A DNA stretch of 28,765 nucleotides from Saccoglossus kowalevskii (Eukaryota; Hemichordata; Enteropneusta; Harrimaniidae). Position 1 is the stretch's first letter, and each line of letters opens with the position of its first letter. A model generated the notes under the pieces. That model worked only from the letters and a program-made list of their open reading frames with translations. It was not told the DNA's origin and did not search any database. A program made the translations under genes and the position numbers. The stretch lies in assembly GCF_000003605.2 (NCBI RefSeq), contig NW_003126884.1, positions 260,796-289,560 of the forward strand, read 5' to 3'. Shown in pieces: positions 11,265 through 21,219 of the stretch.

Positions 11265-11410
11265 ATAATATTAATAATAATAACTTTATTGACAATTTAA
11301 GTTATCCTTATTGGAAGTTTCATCAAGTACAATAAAGTGAGATGAAAAAGATAAACAAAAATAACAAGACAAAAAAAAATGAAAGAAAGAAAATACAATC
11401 TAAATTAATA
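11265..11410 (-). mobile_element. Retroposon 3' end with TTA-repeat tail (minus strand)
   Basis: On the minus strand, TCAATAAAGTTATTATTATT: a poly(A)-signal-like AATAAA followed by a TTA microsatellite, abutting MITE family 2. The A-rich remainder is non-coding on the + strand. CR1/L2-type tail by appearance. Confidence 0.45.
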
Positions 11411-13377
11411 CATGTACATTTCCTTGCATGTAATGCTTCTCTCTTTCTTTAGTAGGATGACACATTTTTGCCAAAATTAACCATGAATAGCTTTGTGTTG
11501 TGTTTTAGCTCTGAATTAGTGGTGGTGCTTTATTGATTCGAGACTAACAAGACTTGATCTTCGCCAATAATCTAGATGATGAAATCTGGTCAGAGAATAA
11601 TTTTTAGTGAATACATTTGATAAATGATAATTAAATAATGGATAATACATTAATAATAACTTGTACGTCGGATGTACAGGAACTTTTGACCTCAGTAATT
11701 TATATAGCTGTTATACATTACATATAAACTCCTAAATCAACAAGGAGTTTCATTTTAAATGGTATCTAGAAATCTGTATTGAATGAAATTATGAATTTAA
11801 AGATTATGGAAAATATGAAATATGAATATCAAATATTACCATGATTGAGTTGTATTTGACTCAAAATTAAATTGATATTACTAATGTATACATGAATAGA
11901 TGTAATATACTTGGGTATCATTTTGCTTTTGATCCAATCAAAAATTGCCTACAGGCAGCCATTTTATTTTAAGTGGTTCATGCTTTGTACATAAACAACC
12001 CTGGCATGAAATTAATTTTGTTCAAACAAAAATTTATTACCAGGTATTTATATGCCATTTACATAATTTGACATGGCTTATTCTACTGTGGTCACTCATT
12101 TGGTACCATAAAGTAGTTTTAGCCTAGTATTAAAAAACAGTTGATGACAAATGCTGCTTGTGTCTCTTCAACACATTGCGGAATTGTTTCCATATTTAGC
12201 GTTGAGTCATTGTAGTAATATAAATTGCCCTCCTCCGCCTTCACTTAATTGAGATTTGATGTATCAGATAAAGCCTGACTATAAGGACTCTTCTGGGATA
12301 TAACCCAAGATAAAAATGTCGAGGCTGCAGAAGAGTCAGAGTAGGAGGTCTTTTTGTGGCAAAACCCACCACCCCAAACCACAGTCCCTAGCTCAACTGT
12401 GACTGTGCCCAAACCATCTATAGATATATTTGTTGTGGAAATTTTCTTACTTCTGATGGCCTTCAGGGAGTTCTGTAGTAATTTTGCACAAAATTCATAT
12501 TATGAAAGGGGTTCATGCATCTATTTTCAAATGGAATATGCTATAAAAATGCTCCAACCTTTGTTGCGCAGTGCGTAATGCACCAATCTGAACAGGTGGT
12601 CATTGTTCTCATGCAATTTACATACTGAAATTAAGGTGAGCCATATGCACAAGATCTACATAATGATCAACTTATGAATATTCATGATCTAACACACAAA
12701 AAATCATAGTATAAAATAACCTAAAAACCAATGGCCGTTATCAAGTTTCAGATGAGCATTGTGTCTATAAGACAGACCAAGTATAAAACTTGGCCAGTGT
12801 TAATCTGTATAAAAGTCCTAGGATAATGTACAAGATTCTGATTGGTCAAGATTGCGTTTTTAAGGTGTGCACTCATTGCATGCTTTATGTCATTTCTATC
12901 GCACTTTGGGGGAATTCTGTGAAAATACACGAGGCTCTTTCGTTACTCTGAAAATACATGAAGCTTCTTAAGTCGCCTCACATATTATTTTTGAACTATT
13001 GGAGAAGCAAATGAATGTCTTGCAGTACCTTGACATAAATATTTTGTATATTGAAAGACAAAAGTCTTTATTCGCCACTGGAGAGAAATTAAATGAATGA
13101 CAACTGATATTGAGAGCTTATTTGTTTTGCCCATTGTTAATAAAATATATTGACACGTATCACACATCCAAGTTCAAGCTAAAGATGTAGTTTATTAAGG
13201 TATTTAATTAGTAAGCAATTCTATTACTAGGAAACAAGTCAATTGAATTTTATTACTTTTCATGTTCTTGTTGGCTGACTCGTCGCTTACCATGCATTAT
13301 ATATTTTAATATGTAGATTATTGGATTGCGTTGTCATGCATTGGTGAACCTGAAGTTGTAAAGAACAAGACAATACA
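11411..13377. other. Region immediately upstream of TMEM63 exon 1
   Basis: AT-rich. It contains a family A repeat fragment (about 11895-12070), a 10-bp perfect inverted repeat (12286-12295 with 12328-12337) and small open frames with no recognisable product. No TATA, initiator or CpG-rich promoter can be assigned, so the transcription start is either here undetected or in a more distant 5' exon. Confidence 0.5.
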
Positions 13378-13494
13378 ATGAGTAGCCTTGGGATGAATCG
13401 ATGTGACATCGTGGGCGCAAACTCCACACAGTTGGCTTATTTGCTGTATGGTGGAATTCCACAGAACTTAGGATTTAACGTGCTCTGCTGGGCT
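13378..13494 (+). CDS. TMEM63: TMEM63 (CSC1-like) coding exon 1: N-terminus and start of first transmembrane helix
   Basis: First coding exon of an OSCA/TMEM63-family protein; the family are mechanically or osmotically gated cation channels of the plasma or endolysosomal membrane. It encodes residues 1-39. The ATG at 13378 was chosen because an in-frame TGA lies 27 nt upstream (13351-13353); Met6 is a possible alternative. Cys9, the N-glycosylation sequon N15-S-T and the G-G-I-P motif at 25-28 line up with the vertebrate TMEM63A N-terminus as I recall it (N-S-T, then G-G-I-P). Residues from about 31 begin a hydrophobic helix that continues in exon 2. The donor is GCT|GTAAGT in phase 0. The N-terminus is shorter than in human TMEM63A. 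A 5' untranslated exon probably lies upstream but was not found. Confidence 0.88.
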
Positions 13495-13514
13495 GTAAGT
13501 CATATTTAATTTAT

Positions 13515-13890
13515 TAACTTTTTATTAGCCTTGCTGTCGAATTTGTCGAGCAGAGCTCATCATATGAGTGATTGTCGTCCTCGCCCGTCGTTCGAGTCAA
13601 CTTTCTACTTGAAAATTACAAACCTGATTGCTTGGGGTATATGCACCTTGGGTAGACTTAGATTTGTTCATTTCATGAGGATATCTTTAATTGTCTAATT
13701 TTGGTGAATATCTTTGTAATTTTTGGTAAAAAGTCATATTTTTGTGTTCTTGTTTAAGACGATTGCCTTGATAGTATACATATAGGCACCTCAAGTAGAC
13801 CGATCTCAGATTTGTTCATTTTGTGATGATATCTTCAATTCTTTAATTGAAATGTGCATTGCTAACAGCGGAGCTATCTCAGCCAATAGG
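13515..13890. repeat. Dispersed repeat with a diverged direct duplication
   Basis: The phrase TAGAC..AGATTTGTTCATTT followed by GATATCTT(T/C)AATT occurs at about 13664 and again at about 13797, giving a period near 130 bp. It begins with GCTGTCGAATTTGTCGAGCA. It lies directly after exon 1 and no coding content is seen. Confidence 0.5.
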
Positions 13891-15078
13891 CTGCTTGTTT
13901 AAAAAATATTTACAGACAATATTGACCAACGTTTAAAAGAAAAAATTATTTTTGGTATACAGATGGATGAGAGTGAAGCGCATAGTTTCAGTTTACTCAT
14001 TCGATTTCCTTATAAGGAGCTATATGGGATTGTGGGTAATATTTTAACCATTTTTTGCTGCCAGATTTATTTATCAATGGTGACGTAAATTCATATATCG
14101 CAGTGATAAATGATAATCTCTTTGAAACCTTCAGAACATTTATCTACGCAACTTTTACAATATGTCAATTTAAACAAATATTTTGATTTGATTTGATTTT
14201 TAACTATAAAAGCTATTATTTCTTAATATAGAGATGTATTAATAATGGAAATTAAAATATTCAAATTGTTGTCAACATTTTTATCTACATTTCACAAAGT
14301 TGGTCACAATTCTTTTCATGAAATTTTGTCCTCAAGAACACCATTAAATCATCAATTCTTGATAATGCCTAGTGGTGAAAATAATACAATTTACCGGTAC
14401 ACATGATTATTATGTAAAATTGTGAGTAATACTTTATCAATTCTTTCAGTAGTAAGAGTACTTAAATTTGAGTTTTCAATCTTGCGAATAAAATACATGT
14501 TAAACTATAATAACTCCCAGTGGGTTTCCTTTCATGTTATCTATACATTTACATGTACCATTACTCAAAATGCCATGCACATATCCTTCTCTTGCATTCA
14601 GACTTTGTAGTGGATAAGATCTTCACTCTTGAAATTTGGTTTGAACTTAAATTTAAAGCGCCATGTGCAATGACTTAAATTTTAAAACAAACAAGGCGAC
14701 TGATTTAGTTTTTCATTCAATTTTCATTTTCAGTTCTTGGATCTTCGGTTTAATTATCTTTTCCACTCTGTAACTCTTAATCACTAAATCCCTCACACAT
14801 GCGGAAGTTATTTTCCCATTAAAAGATTATTACTGAATATTGTGACCTCATTCTAGAATATGCTAATCATGATTTCTGAAGTTGAATGCTGACTTGAATT
14901 ATTTCCTTCTGGAATCATTTCCTTCACCTACAAGGTTGCACCTGTTGCCACTTGTTGTTCATTGGGTGATTTTTCAAAATTTTTTTTTAGTTTGACAAGA
15001 TTTTTTGGTTTTGCAAGGTTAAAATTGGATCATTAAATTATGACATTAGTAGTTTGACCATTTACCGGTATATAAGAT

Positions 15079-15290
15079 TACTGTGGAATACTTTATTTTC
15101 GCTAGAATTAATTTTCGCTGAAAAGGCTTTTCGGGCATTTTGTATGGAATTTATTTTCACTGATTTTTGATCAGTTTAATGTGAAATATAGGAAAAAAAG
15201 TATATTCGGTGGATTTTATTTTCACAGAATCATCCCTCCAGCGAAAATAGCGAAAATAAATTCCAAGCGAAAATAAAGTAGTCTACAGTA
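15079..15290. mobile_element. MITE, family 1, opposite orientation
   Basis: Ends TACTGTGGAATACTTTATTT and the complement of AAATAAAGTAGTCTACAGTA form inverted repeats with TTTTCGCT subterminal motifs. The interior phrase CACTGATTTTTGATCAGTTT is the reverse complement of the matching part of the 5182-5398 element. Length is 212 bp against 217 bp. Non-coding. Confidence 0.85.
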
Positions 15291-15524
15291 TTAGTCCGAA
15301 GTTTGAAATGGGGACTCATAATTCGATTTCCGTTCGTTCATCCATTCGGGGTCGTATTTCAGAATCCTGTGGACCAAATCTGATATTTTTTGCATGTGCC
15401 TAGTACTTTACCTGGGACATATGCACATGCAGTGGTTTACTGATTCAATCGAAATAGCTGACTGGCACCCATTTTGTTTTTTGAAAATGTGATATCTTAT
15501 GCATGCTTTGTTATTTTCATATTA

Positions 15525-15680
15525 TATAAGATAAGATAATTCTTACTTACAACCATATTGAAAGGAATTCAATTTAGGTGAATACAAATGTAATAAAGGT
15601 ATAACAATCTATTCTAAAAAACTAAAACTATACTTATAATAAAGATACAGTAAAGAAATACTACTGGTACTTGAAGATAA
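15525..15680 (-). mobile_element. Retroposon 3' end with ATCTT-repeat tail (minus strand)
   Basis: Starts with AAGATAAGATAA on the + strand, which is a (TTATC)-type tail on the minus strand, followed by AT-rich sequence. Interrupts family A. Lineage uncertain. Confidence 0.35.
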
Positions 15681-15773
15681 AAATTAAAATATTACATTTC
15701 CATGAGTTTTTGTTTAACATTGATAATATTGTTTTCTTGTCATATATGCTGTTTTTATGTATTTAATTTAATA

Positions 15774-16933
15774 TACCGTACTTCCCCGAACATAAGCCCC
15801 TCCCCGAGTATAAGCCCACCCTCTGTTTTTAGACATTTAACAGGTTGAGGGCATCCCCGAGTATAGGCCCAGGGTGTTTTTACCGGGCGTCAACAACAAC
15901 ATTTATTACAAATATGCATGTAAAAAGTGTATTTCATTGAATAATAATCGTGATAGGTACGGTAGTTTGGTTCCTGCTTTTACGAGAAAACTCGAGTGCA
16001 TGGCCGGTGAACGTATGAAACATGGTTCGGACCTTTTCTATTCTGATATTTACTCAGGATGAACCCTGATGTTGCAATACTGAAGCAATCCATATTTCTT
16101 TTGAGTAGTGGTTTTAGAAACGCCAAAAATGTGATCGTCAAGTCGTGAAACCTGATCATTGAACATTGTTTTACTTTTCCGAATAATCGTGTCCATTGAG
16201 ACTATCGTGAATGGGATCATGATGTGAACGAGCAAACTATTCTTCGACATGACTTGTTGGCGACCGTGAAAAGTTTAATTACTTCCTCCACCCTCAGTTT
16301 ACCTTTCGAAAATTGCGAATCAACAGCTTTAAGGAAAAAATCACCGTTTTTTGTCGAAATCAGATCGCATTTTAACATCGCGGTAATTTACTTCCACATT
16401 GCGTTGAAAAAATGACTTCGTCAATAATCAGAAAACTTTGTTTGTACGACACAGCATTTTGATTGGTTAACCAAAGACGTGACCTGTTAGGTCAAAGGAA
16501 ATTGTTCAGGTCAAATCATCATGAAAAACACCATGGCGGAAATTGGATTGTATCTAGAGATTGCGTACGATCGAAAACATTCCACATTGAAGATATTAAC
16601 GATAAAGTTTTGCCTTCAACTGTTTTCCCACAGACCCTACCCATTTTGCATCGTAAATTCAGACAGTATGTAAACCGTATTGTCATAAAATGTGTGTATT
16701 TTGATGAACACGTTTGTTTCTTCATTTTAAAAAGTGTTGTGGAAATCAAAAAGATAGCGCTGTGAACGAAAAATGTAATTTGGATAATTTTTCGTGGTTG
16801 GGAAGATGGTTACAATTTTAAACCCCCCAAAAAATTATCTTTTTTGAGGTGGTCCTCGAGTATAAGCCCACCCCCTAATTTTCCCGATTTTACATGTTCA
16901 GGCCCCTGGGCTTATACTCGGGGAAGTACGGTA
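15774..16933. mobile_element. 1.16-kb TIR DNA element with CCCCGAGTATAAGCCC subrepeats
   Basis: The ends TACCGTACTTCCCCGA and TCGGGGAAGTACGGTA are perfect inverted repeats flanked by TA. The subterminal motif CGAGTATAAGCCCACC is present at the left end and at 16856-16873, and again in the complement at the right end, so each arm is built of repeated motifs. The inside is less AT-rich than the host intron and has short frames (15874-16062, 16224-16415, 16463-16765) without recognisable transposase domains. Most likely a non-autonomous Tc1/mariner- or pogo-like element. Confidence 0.8.
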
Positions 16934-18966
16934 CATGATACATGTTAGGATACATGTCCAAACCGATCTGTTTTACAATCGGATCAAAGATGGCCATCTG
17001 GAGGCCATCTTGCTTTTTGACCATACTACTATATCTTCAAGGCTGTTGGTCCATTTTCATTCATATTTGGCACATAGATCATACATATAGGAATATGTTC
17101 ATGTCATGTCAGTTTGTTCAGATCAGATCAAAGACTGGCATCCCCCTTGTTTTTTGAAAATATGTTGGACAGGATTTGTTGGTTTTCGTTCAAATTTGAT
17201 AGAAACATTATACATGTTGAGATACATGTCTATAATGATTAATTTTGTGTTTGACTCCAAAATGACCAACTAGCTGCCATCTTGTTTTTCAAAATGTATC
17301 GTTGACAAGTTTTTTCTCTCTTCAAATTATGCATGTTAAGATACATGACAATTAGTTTTCACAATCAGACCAAAGATGGTTGACTGCCTGCAATCTTTGT
17401 TTGACTATCTGATTCGAAATGGCCAAGTGGTGGCCATTCATTATCAAAAATAAAGCATTTCTGCATTGTGTAACCGGATCTTTGTCGTTTATTGATGGAT
17501 TTTGTTCAAACTTGGTACATACATAAGACATTATGGGTCTCTGATGCACGTCATTTTATTTTTCAAAATTTTCTGATTCAAAATGGCTGACTGGTGGCCA
17601 TTTTGTTTTAATGAATGTGGTTCTAGAGCCGTATCTCTGACATGATTTGTCATTCTACATCATGTTATAGATATACAGATGTATTCAAAATGAATGAGTA
17701 GTGACTATTTTGTTTTAATTAATGCTGTTCCACAGCAATATCTCTCAATATGGACAAATACTCCTTTGACGATCAGATACAAAATGACTGAATGTCAATT
17801 ATTTCAGTGTTAACAAATCACCTTAATCAAGCATCAGCTTCTGGATCAATATCTCTGACATGTTTATGTTTGAACTATATTACTGTAAACAAAATATTAT
17901 ATTTTAAGTTTGATAACTAACAGGGACTGTGCTATGCATGGCTTGTTACATATAATTTCTGTTGATATTAGACCAACCAATTATTTGCTCTCACTTACTA
18001 TGCTTTTGTTTCATATTACTTTATTTTTGGCATGAATAACACTTCTCCTAATTCAAACGGGGACTTTGTCATTAACAATGACTTGTTACGAAAACATTAC
18101 GTATGCGTTTACATGTCTCTATTTAGAAAATGTGCGGCACTTTCACCTCACATTTAAACACTTTGTTTACAGCAAATGCGGAATTGTTAGATGGCGTGTG
18201 ATGAATATAGAGGCGCATGACTGAAAGCAAAACGTTCACACAGCACAAAATATTTTTCATTGCATTTCAGGCTGATACAAGCAGTAGTATACTAGTAGGT
18301 CACCAGGAGAATGCCGCAAATTATGCACTCAGGCAGTATGGAAATGCAGCAACCTCTGCTACACATCAGTCGTTATGTTCGCATTACTGCCTTTGTGCAT
18401 ATACTTTGCGGTATTCTCTATAACCTCATATGCTACTAATTTACCCAAATATGGTAGTGTTAATTGATTGGTGGATACACAGCATTCACAATTACTCTAA
18501 ACTAATATAACATGAAATAGAATTTGCAAGTGATGATATTTCACATACTTTGCAGTATTCTTGGGATAACATTGTTAATTTATACATTTTCCTGTTTGTA
18601 GTAATAATTGAATGAGAGATAACAGCCCAAAATAACAACAAAAAACATTTTGTGTTGTGTAAACTCTTGCATTCAGTGATGGCATTTTAGTGCTTCTGTG
18701 TTTAATGTAAACTCAGAAAAGTATTTGAATATGACATCAATAACCTTAAATGCATCAATGTTCGTCACATAGTTTACAACAATTTGATTGTTTGAATGGG
18801 TGCTGATAAATTTTGGAATGAAATCCATGTCTTTACAAAACTATAAATGTTGGTGTAAGATGTATAATAATAATAAGAAGTTAATTCCTGATAGTAACTC
18901 TATATGAGACAAAAACATTTGTTTTGGTGAGATATTAACATTTTTTTATTTTATTTTGCTCGTTAG

Positions 18967-19049
18967 ATTGTTCTGCTGTTGTTTTCGCTGTTTCGAAAAG
19001 TGGCCGGTGATTATGGGAGGATAGCACTTGTGCAGCGCGGAGAGGAGAA
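18967..19049 (+). CDS. TMEM63: TMEM63 coding exon 2: rest of first transmembrane helix and DYGR motif
   Basis: Encodes residues 40-66 plus two bases of codon 67. The acceptor is a T-rich tract ending CGTTAG and the donor is AA|GTGAGT, giving phase 2 at the 3' end. The product starts I-V-L-L-L-F-S-L-F, which completes the first membrane helix, followed by R-K-V-A-G-D-Y-G-R-I-A-L-V. The basic residues plus D-Y-G-R-(I/L)-A-L-V are a signature of animal TMEM63 proteins; vertebrate members have W-D-Y-G-R where this one has G-D-Y-G-R. The segment lies just inside the membrane at the start of the N-terminal cytosolic linker. Intron 1 before it is 5472 bp and intron 2 after it is 8398 bp. Confidence 0.92.
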
Positions 19050-19296
19050 GTGAGTACATTTATTTAGTATGCATTTTAATGGTGGTTAAAGATGCCTGTT
19101 TACCTGTTCACCTGCTTTCCTTCTTTTTGCCCCAATGCTGAGACAAAGGTCAAGACTGTACGGATGTTGCATGTATGTTTGTATTCACCTTTGGTGAGGT
19201 ACATTGCATGCGGTGAGGCCAGACTAAAACAGATTTTTGTTTGTCAGATTTTTATTGCAGAAACCAAGTTAAATTTAAAGCCTCGTATAAACAAAG

Positions 19297-19361
19297 ATGG
19301 CGACTTTGACTTTTGCGCAGATCAACGAGTACGAATTGAGACGTTTCCAAGCTTTAATTAG
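19297..19361 (+). CDS. Candidate first coding exon: alternative TMEM63 start or nested gene
   Basis: An ATG in a strong start context (AAAGATGGCG), with an in-frame TAA 9 nt upstream, opens a 65-nt frame ending at a donor ATTAG|GTAATT in phase 2. The product starts M-A-T-L-T-F-A-Q-I-N-E-Y-E-L-R-R and is not recognised. The segment and the following 180 bp are visibly richer in CpG than the surrounding intron, as at some start sites. Phase 2 allows in-frame joining to TMEM63 exon 3 (Arg-W-T-Q-L), which would give a form lacking the first membrane helix, or to the exon-like segment at 20641. AAGATGGCG is also a YY1-type motif and similar AGATGGC strings occur in repeats here, so a mobile-element origin remains possible. 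Confidence 0.25.
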
Positions 19362-19627
19362 GTAATTTTCATGTGATTGGAAGGTATCGAAGGAGTCACT
19401 GACGGTAATCAGTGCAAGTCGCGCTCAGGTCAAACCTCGTACTTGTGATTTCCATTTGAAGAGCGCATTGGATTGTGGGAAAATCAATATTTATCAACAC
19501 AAATGTCGTACATGCACGACGACTACCGTGCTTTAACAAGCATTCATGAATATTTGCAATTAAAACACATGTTTCATTTCACTCTCATACAAGTGATACT
19601 GCAATTGCATGTATAGTATAAACTCAA

Positions 19628-19769
19628 TGCCATATTTGCTCTATAACAAAAACATTCCCGATCATAAAAAGCTCACTCAAACCAAGAAATGCTGTTTTTG
19701 GACACTGTATCATGAGAAATTTGACCATAGACATAAATTGAATGCGTTACTAATAGAGCAAATATGGTA
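19628..19769. mobile_element. MITE, family 2
   Basis: GCCATATTTGCTCTATAAC at the left and TAATAGAGCAAATATGG at the right form inverted repeats with a 15-bp perfect core (CCATATTTGCTCTAT). It shares its ends with the element at 11108-11264. Non-coding. Confidence 0.75.
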
Positions 19770-20220
19770 ATAAAGAGTGGACGCTTAGTCTAAACTTAGA
19801 ATCATCACTTGAAAGATCTTTAAATAAAAAAAACCTTGCTAATCAATCAAATTTACTAATCTCATTTGTGTTTAATTTAGATAAAGTACATATTATAAAT
19901 TGTTAAATTGGGAGTCATATAACAATAGACCCTTTAATTACAGGAATCTATTTTTCAGCTGTAAAATTAATTGCAAAACTTTGAATTTTTTGAAGGTTAA
20001 ATGCATGCACAGCATTTGTCATCTTAGTGTTACCATTACATTTGCCTCGTATATCAAAACGATTTTCATGCAAGAATTCACATCATTGTATAGCGACCAG
20101 GGTTCTGTAATCGTGAGAGAAAAGCTGCATGAAATGAAATGTTTTTTTTCACAGAGAAGAACTAATACATATATATGGTTTGAATATGGTCTGTAATGTG
20201 TATAGTCAGTAATTTAAAGT

Positions 20221-20610
20221 GTGAATATCATTCATGCCATATCAGCAATTGACTTGCGTCAGCGAGGATCGAATGACACCATGTACCGTATGTTTATTCA
20301 TACGTATGTGGTGTGGTTATTCTTAATAAAAATTCTGCATGTTAGGTTGATCTATCAAACTACACATTTTTTGCCCTTGAAACATTATTATATGTACAGG
20401 AATTATCGTATTAATGGCTTAGCAATATATGGTACATTTCCGTTCGCATTCAAAGGAAATCGCATTTCCCCAGGAGAATTAATAGTCAGTTTGCATGTTT
20501 TCACAGACATAGTCGATTGCAAGCATAGTCAATCAATGTCGATAGATTTAACAAGTTTGTATTGCATTTTTATTAACTGTCCAAATTCATATGAGGATTT
20601 CAAGTTTTGA
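20221..20610 (+). other. 130-codon open frame, no recognised product
   Basis: The longest non-repeat open frame in the window, beginning at a GTG and ending TGA at 20608-20610; the first ATG is at 20281. The translation has no domain I recognise, codon choice follows the AT-rich background, and no splice site clearly bounds it. Immediately downstream lies the exon-like segment at 20641. Probably chance. Confidence 0.15.
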
Positions 20611-20640
20611 ATGTTAGCCTAATTAATTGCCAACAGAGAG

Positions 20641-20724
20641 TGGCCTTGTGTCGAGAGTACCATCGAGGCATGACTTGCAGCAACTTGTACTGATTCAGGA
20701 GAAAGCATCAACGATAGAAGTATA
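20641..20724 (+). CDS. Exon-like segment, unknown product
   Basis: Bounded by acceptor-like CCAACAGAG(AG) with several possible AG positions (20636, 20638, 20640) and donor TAT|GTAAGA at 20725. With entry at 20641 in phase 2 the frame reads G-L-V-S-R-V-P-S-R-H-D-L-Q-Q-L-V-L-I-Q-E and continues to I-E-V-Y with no stop; the open frame runs on past the donor to 20926. It is more GC-rich and less repetitive than its surroundings. The entry phase fits the candidate exon at 19297. The exit phase 0 does not fit TMEM63 exon 3, so it would belong to another transcript. Not recognised. Confidence 0.22.
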
Positions 20725-21201
20725 TGTAAGATCTCAGTGGGGACGCCTCTTAATTCATTTGCTTTGTGTGGCCTCATTTGATTTACAACTTCATCATTAT
20801 CCACCATTATGTGGAGAGTTCTTTGAAATGCAATGTACTTTCCATGTAACAGACAAATGTTTTTGTTACCTCAGCCTATACTTATATTGCTGTTCAACAC
20901 TCGTGCATTTTATTGTATTTTCTTAAATGTACACAGATCAGGATTTAATGTTATCTTAAGATTTCAGCTTTTAATTGTTGATAGTAGTTTCAATTAATTA
21001 AATACTAAATTGGCTGCATTCAGCTGTTCTTCGATCGTATGTCTTTGTTATCGTAATCAATAAATACTAAACTGTCACTTGAAATGATGTAATCCAATTT
21101 AAAACAGTCAAATAGCTATAAATAGGATATTAGACATTCGTAGTAAAATGCTCAGATTCTAAAACTTGAACTACAAAAGGTTAGTTTAGTTTAGACAGGC
21201 C

Positions 21202-21219
21202 TATATATATATATATATA
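21202..21219. repeat. (TA)n microsatellite
   Basis: Nine TA units. Confidence 0.9.

Larger units (their letters stand above)
15300..17900 (+). repeat. Family A dispersed-repeat array with nested insertions
   Basis: Diverged units with GCCATTTTGTTTTTTGAAAA, TATCTCTGACATG, TTTTGTTCAAA and ATACATGTC phrases recur from 15300 to 15520 and from 16940 to 17890. The stretch 17440-17890 has the same order of phrases as 3842-4870 on the same strand. Two insertions split it: a retroposon tail and a TIR element. Confidence 0.65.
13495..18966 (+). other. TMEM63 intron 1, 5.5 kb, repeat-rich
   Basis: GTAAGT donor and TTAG acceptor, phase 0. Contents: a partly duplicated dispersed repeat (about 13515-13890), AT-rich sequence with no recognised feature (13891-15078), a 212-bp MITE (15079-15290), and a diverged dispersed-repeat array from about 15300 to 17900 interrupted by a retroposon tail and a 1.16-kb TIR element. 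From 17900 to 18966 nothing is recognised. No open frame here looks like a gene. Confidence 0.8.

Noticed and set aside
12319-12402. Small ATG frame rich in Ser/Arg/Lys
   Set aside because: Short, no splice signals, no recognised product.
16463-16765. 100-codon frame in the 1.16-kb TIR element as a transposase
   Set aside because: No helix-turn-helix or DDE/D motif is visible and the length is far too short.
19092-19361. 89-codon frame covering the candidate start at 19297
   Set aside because: It is a different frame from the strong-context ATG, with no recognised product; judged a shadow.
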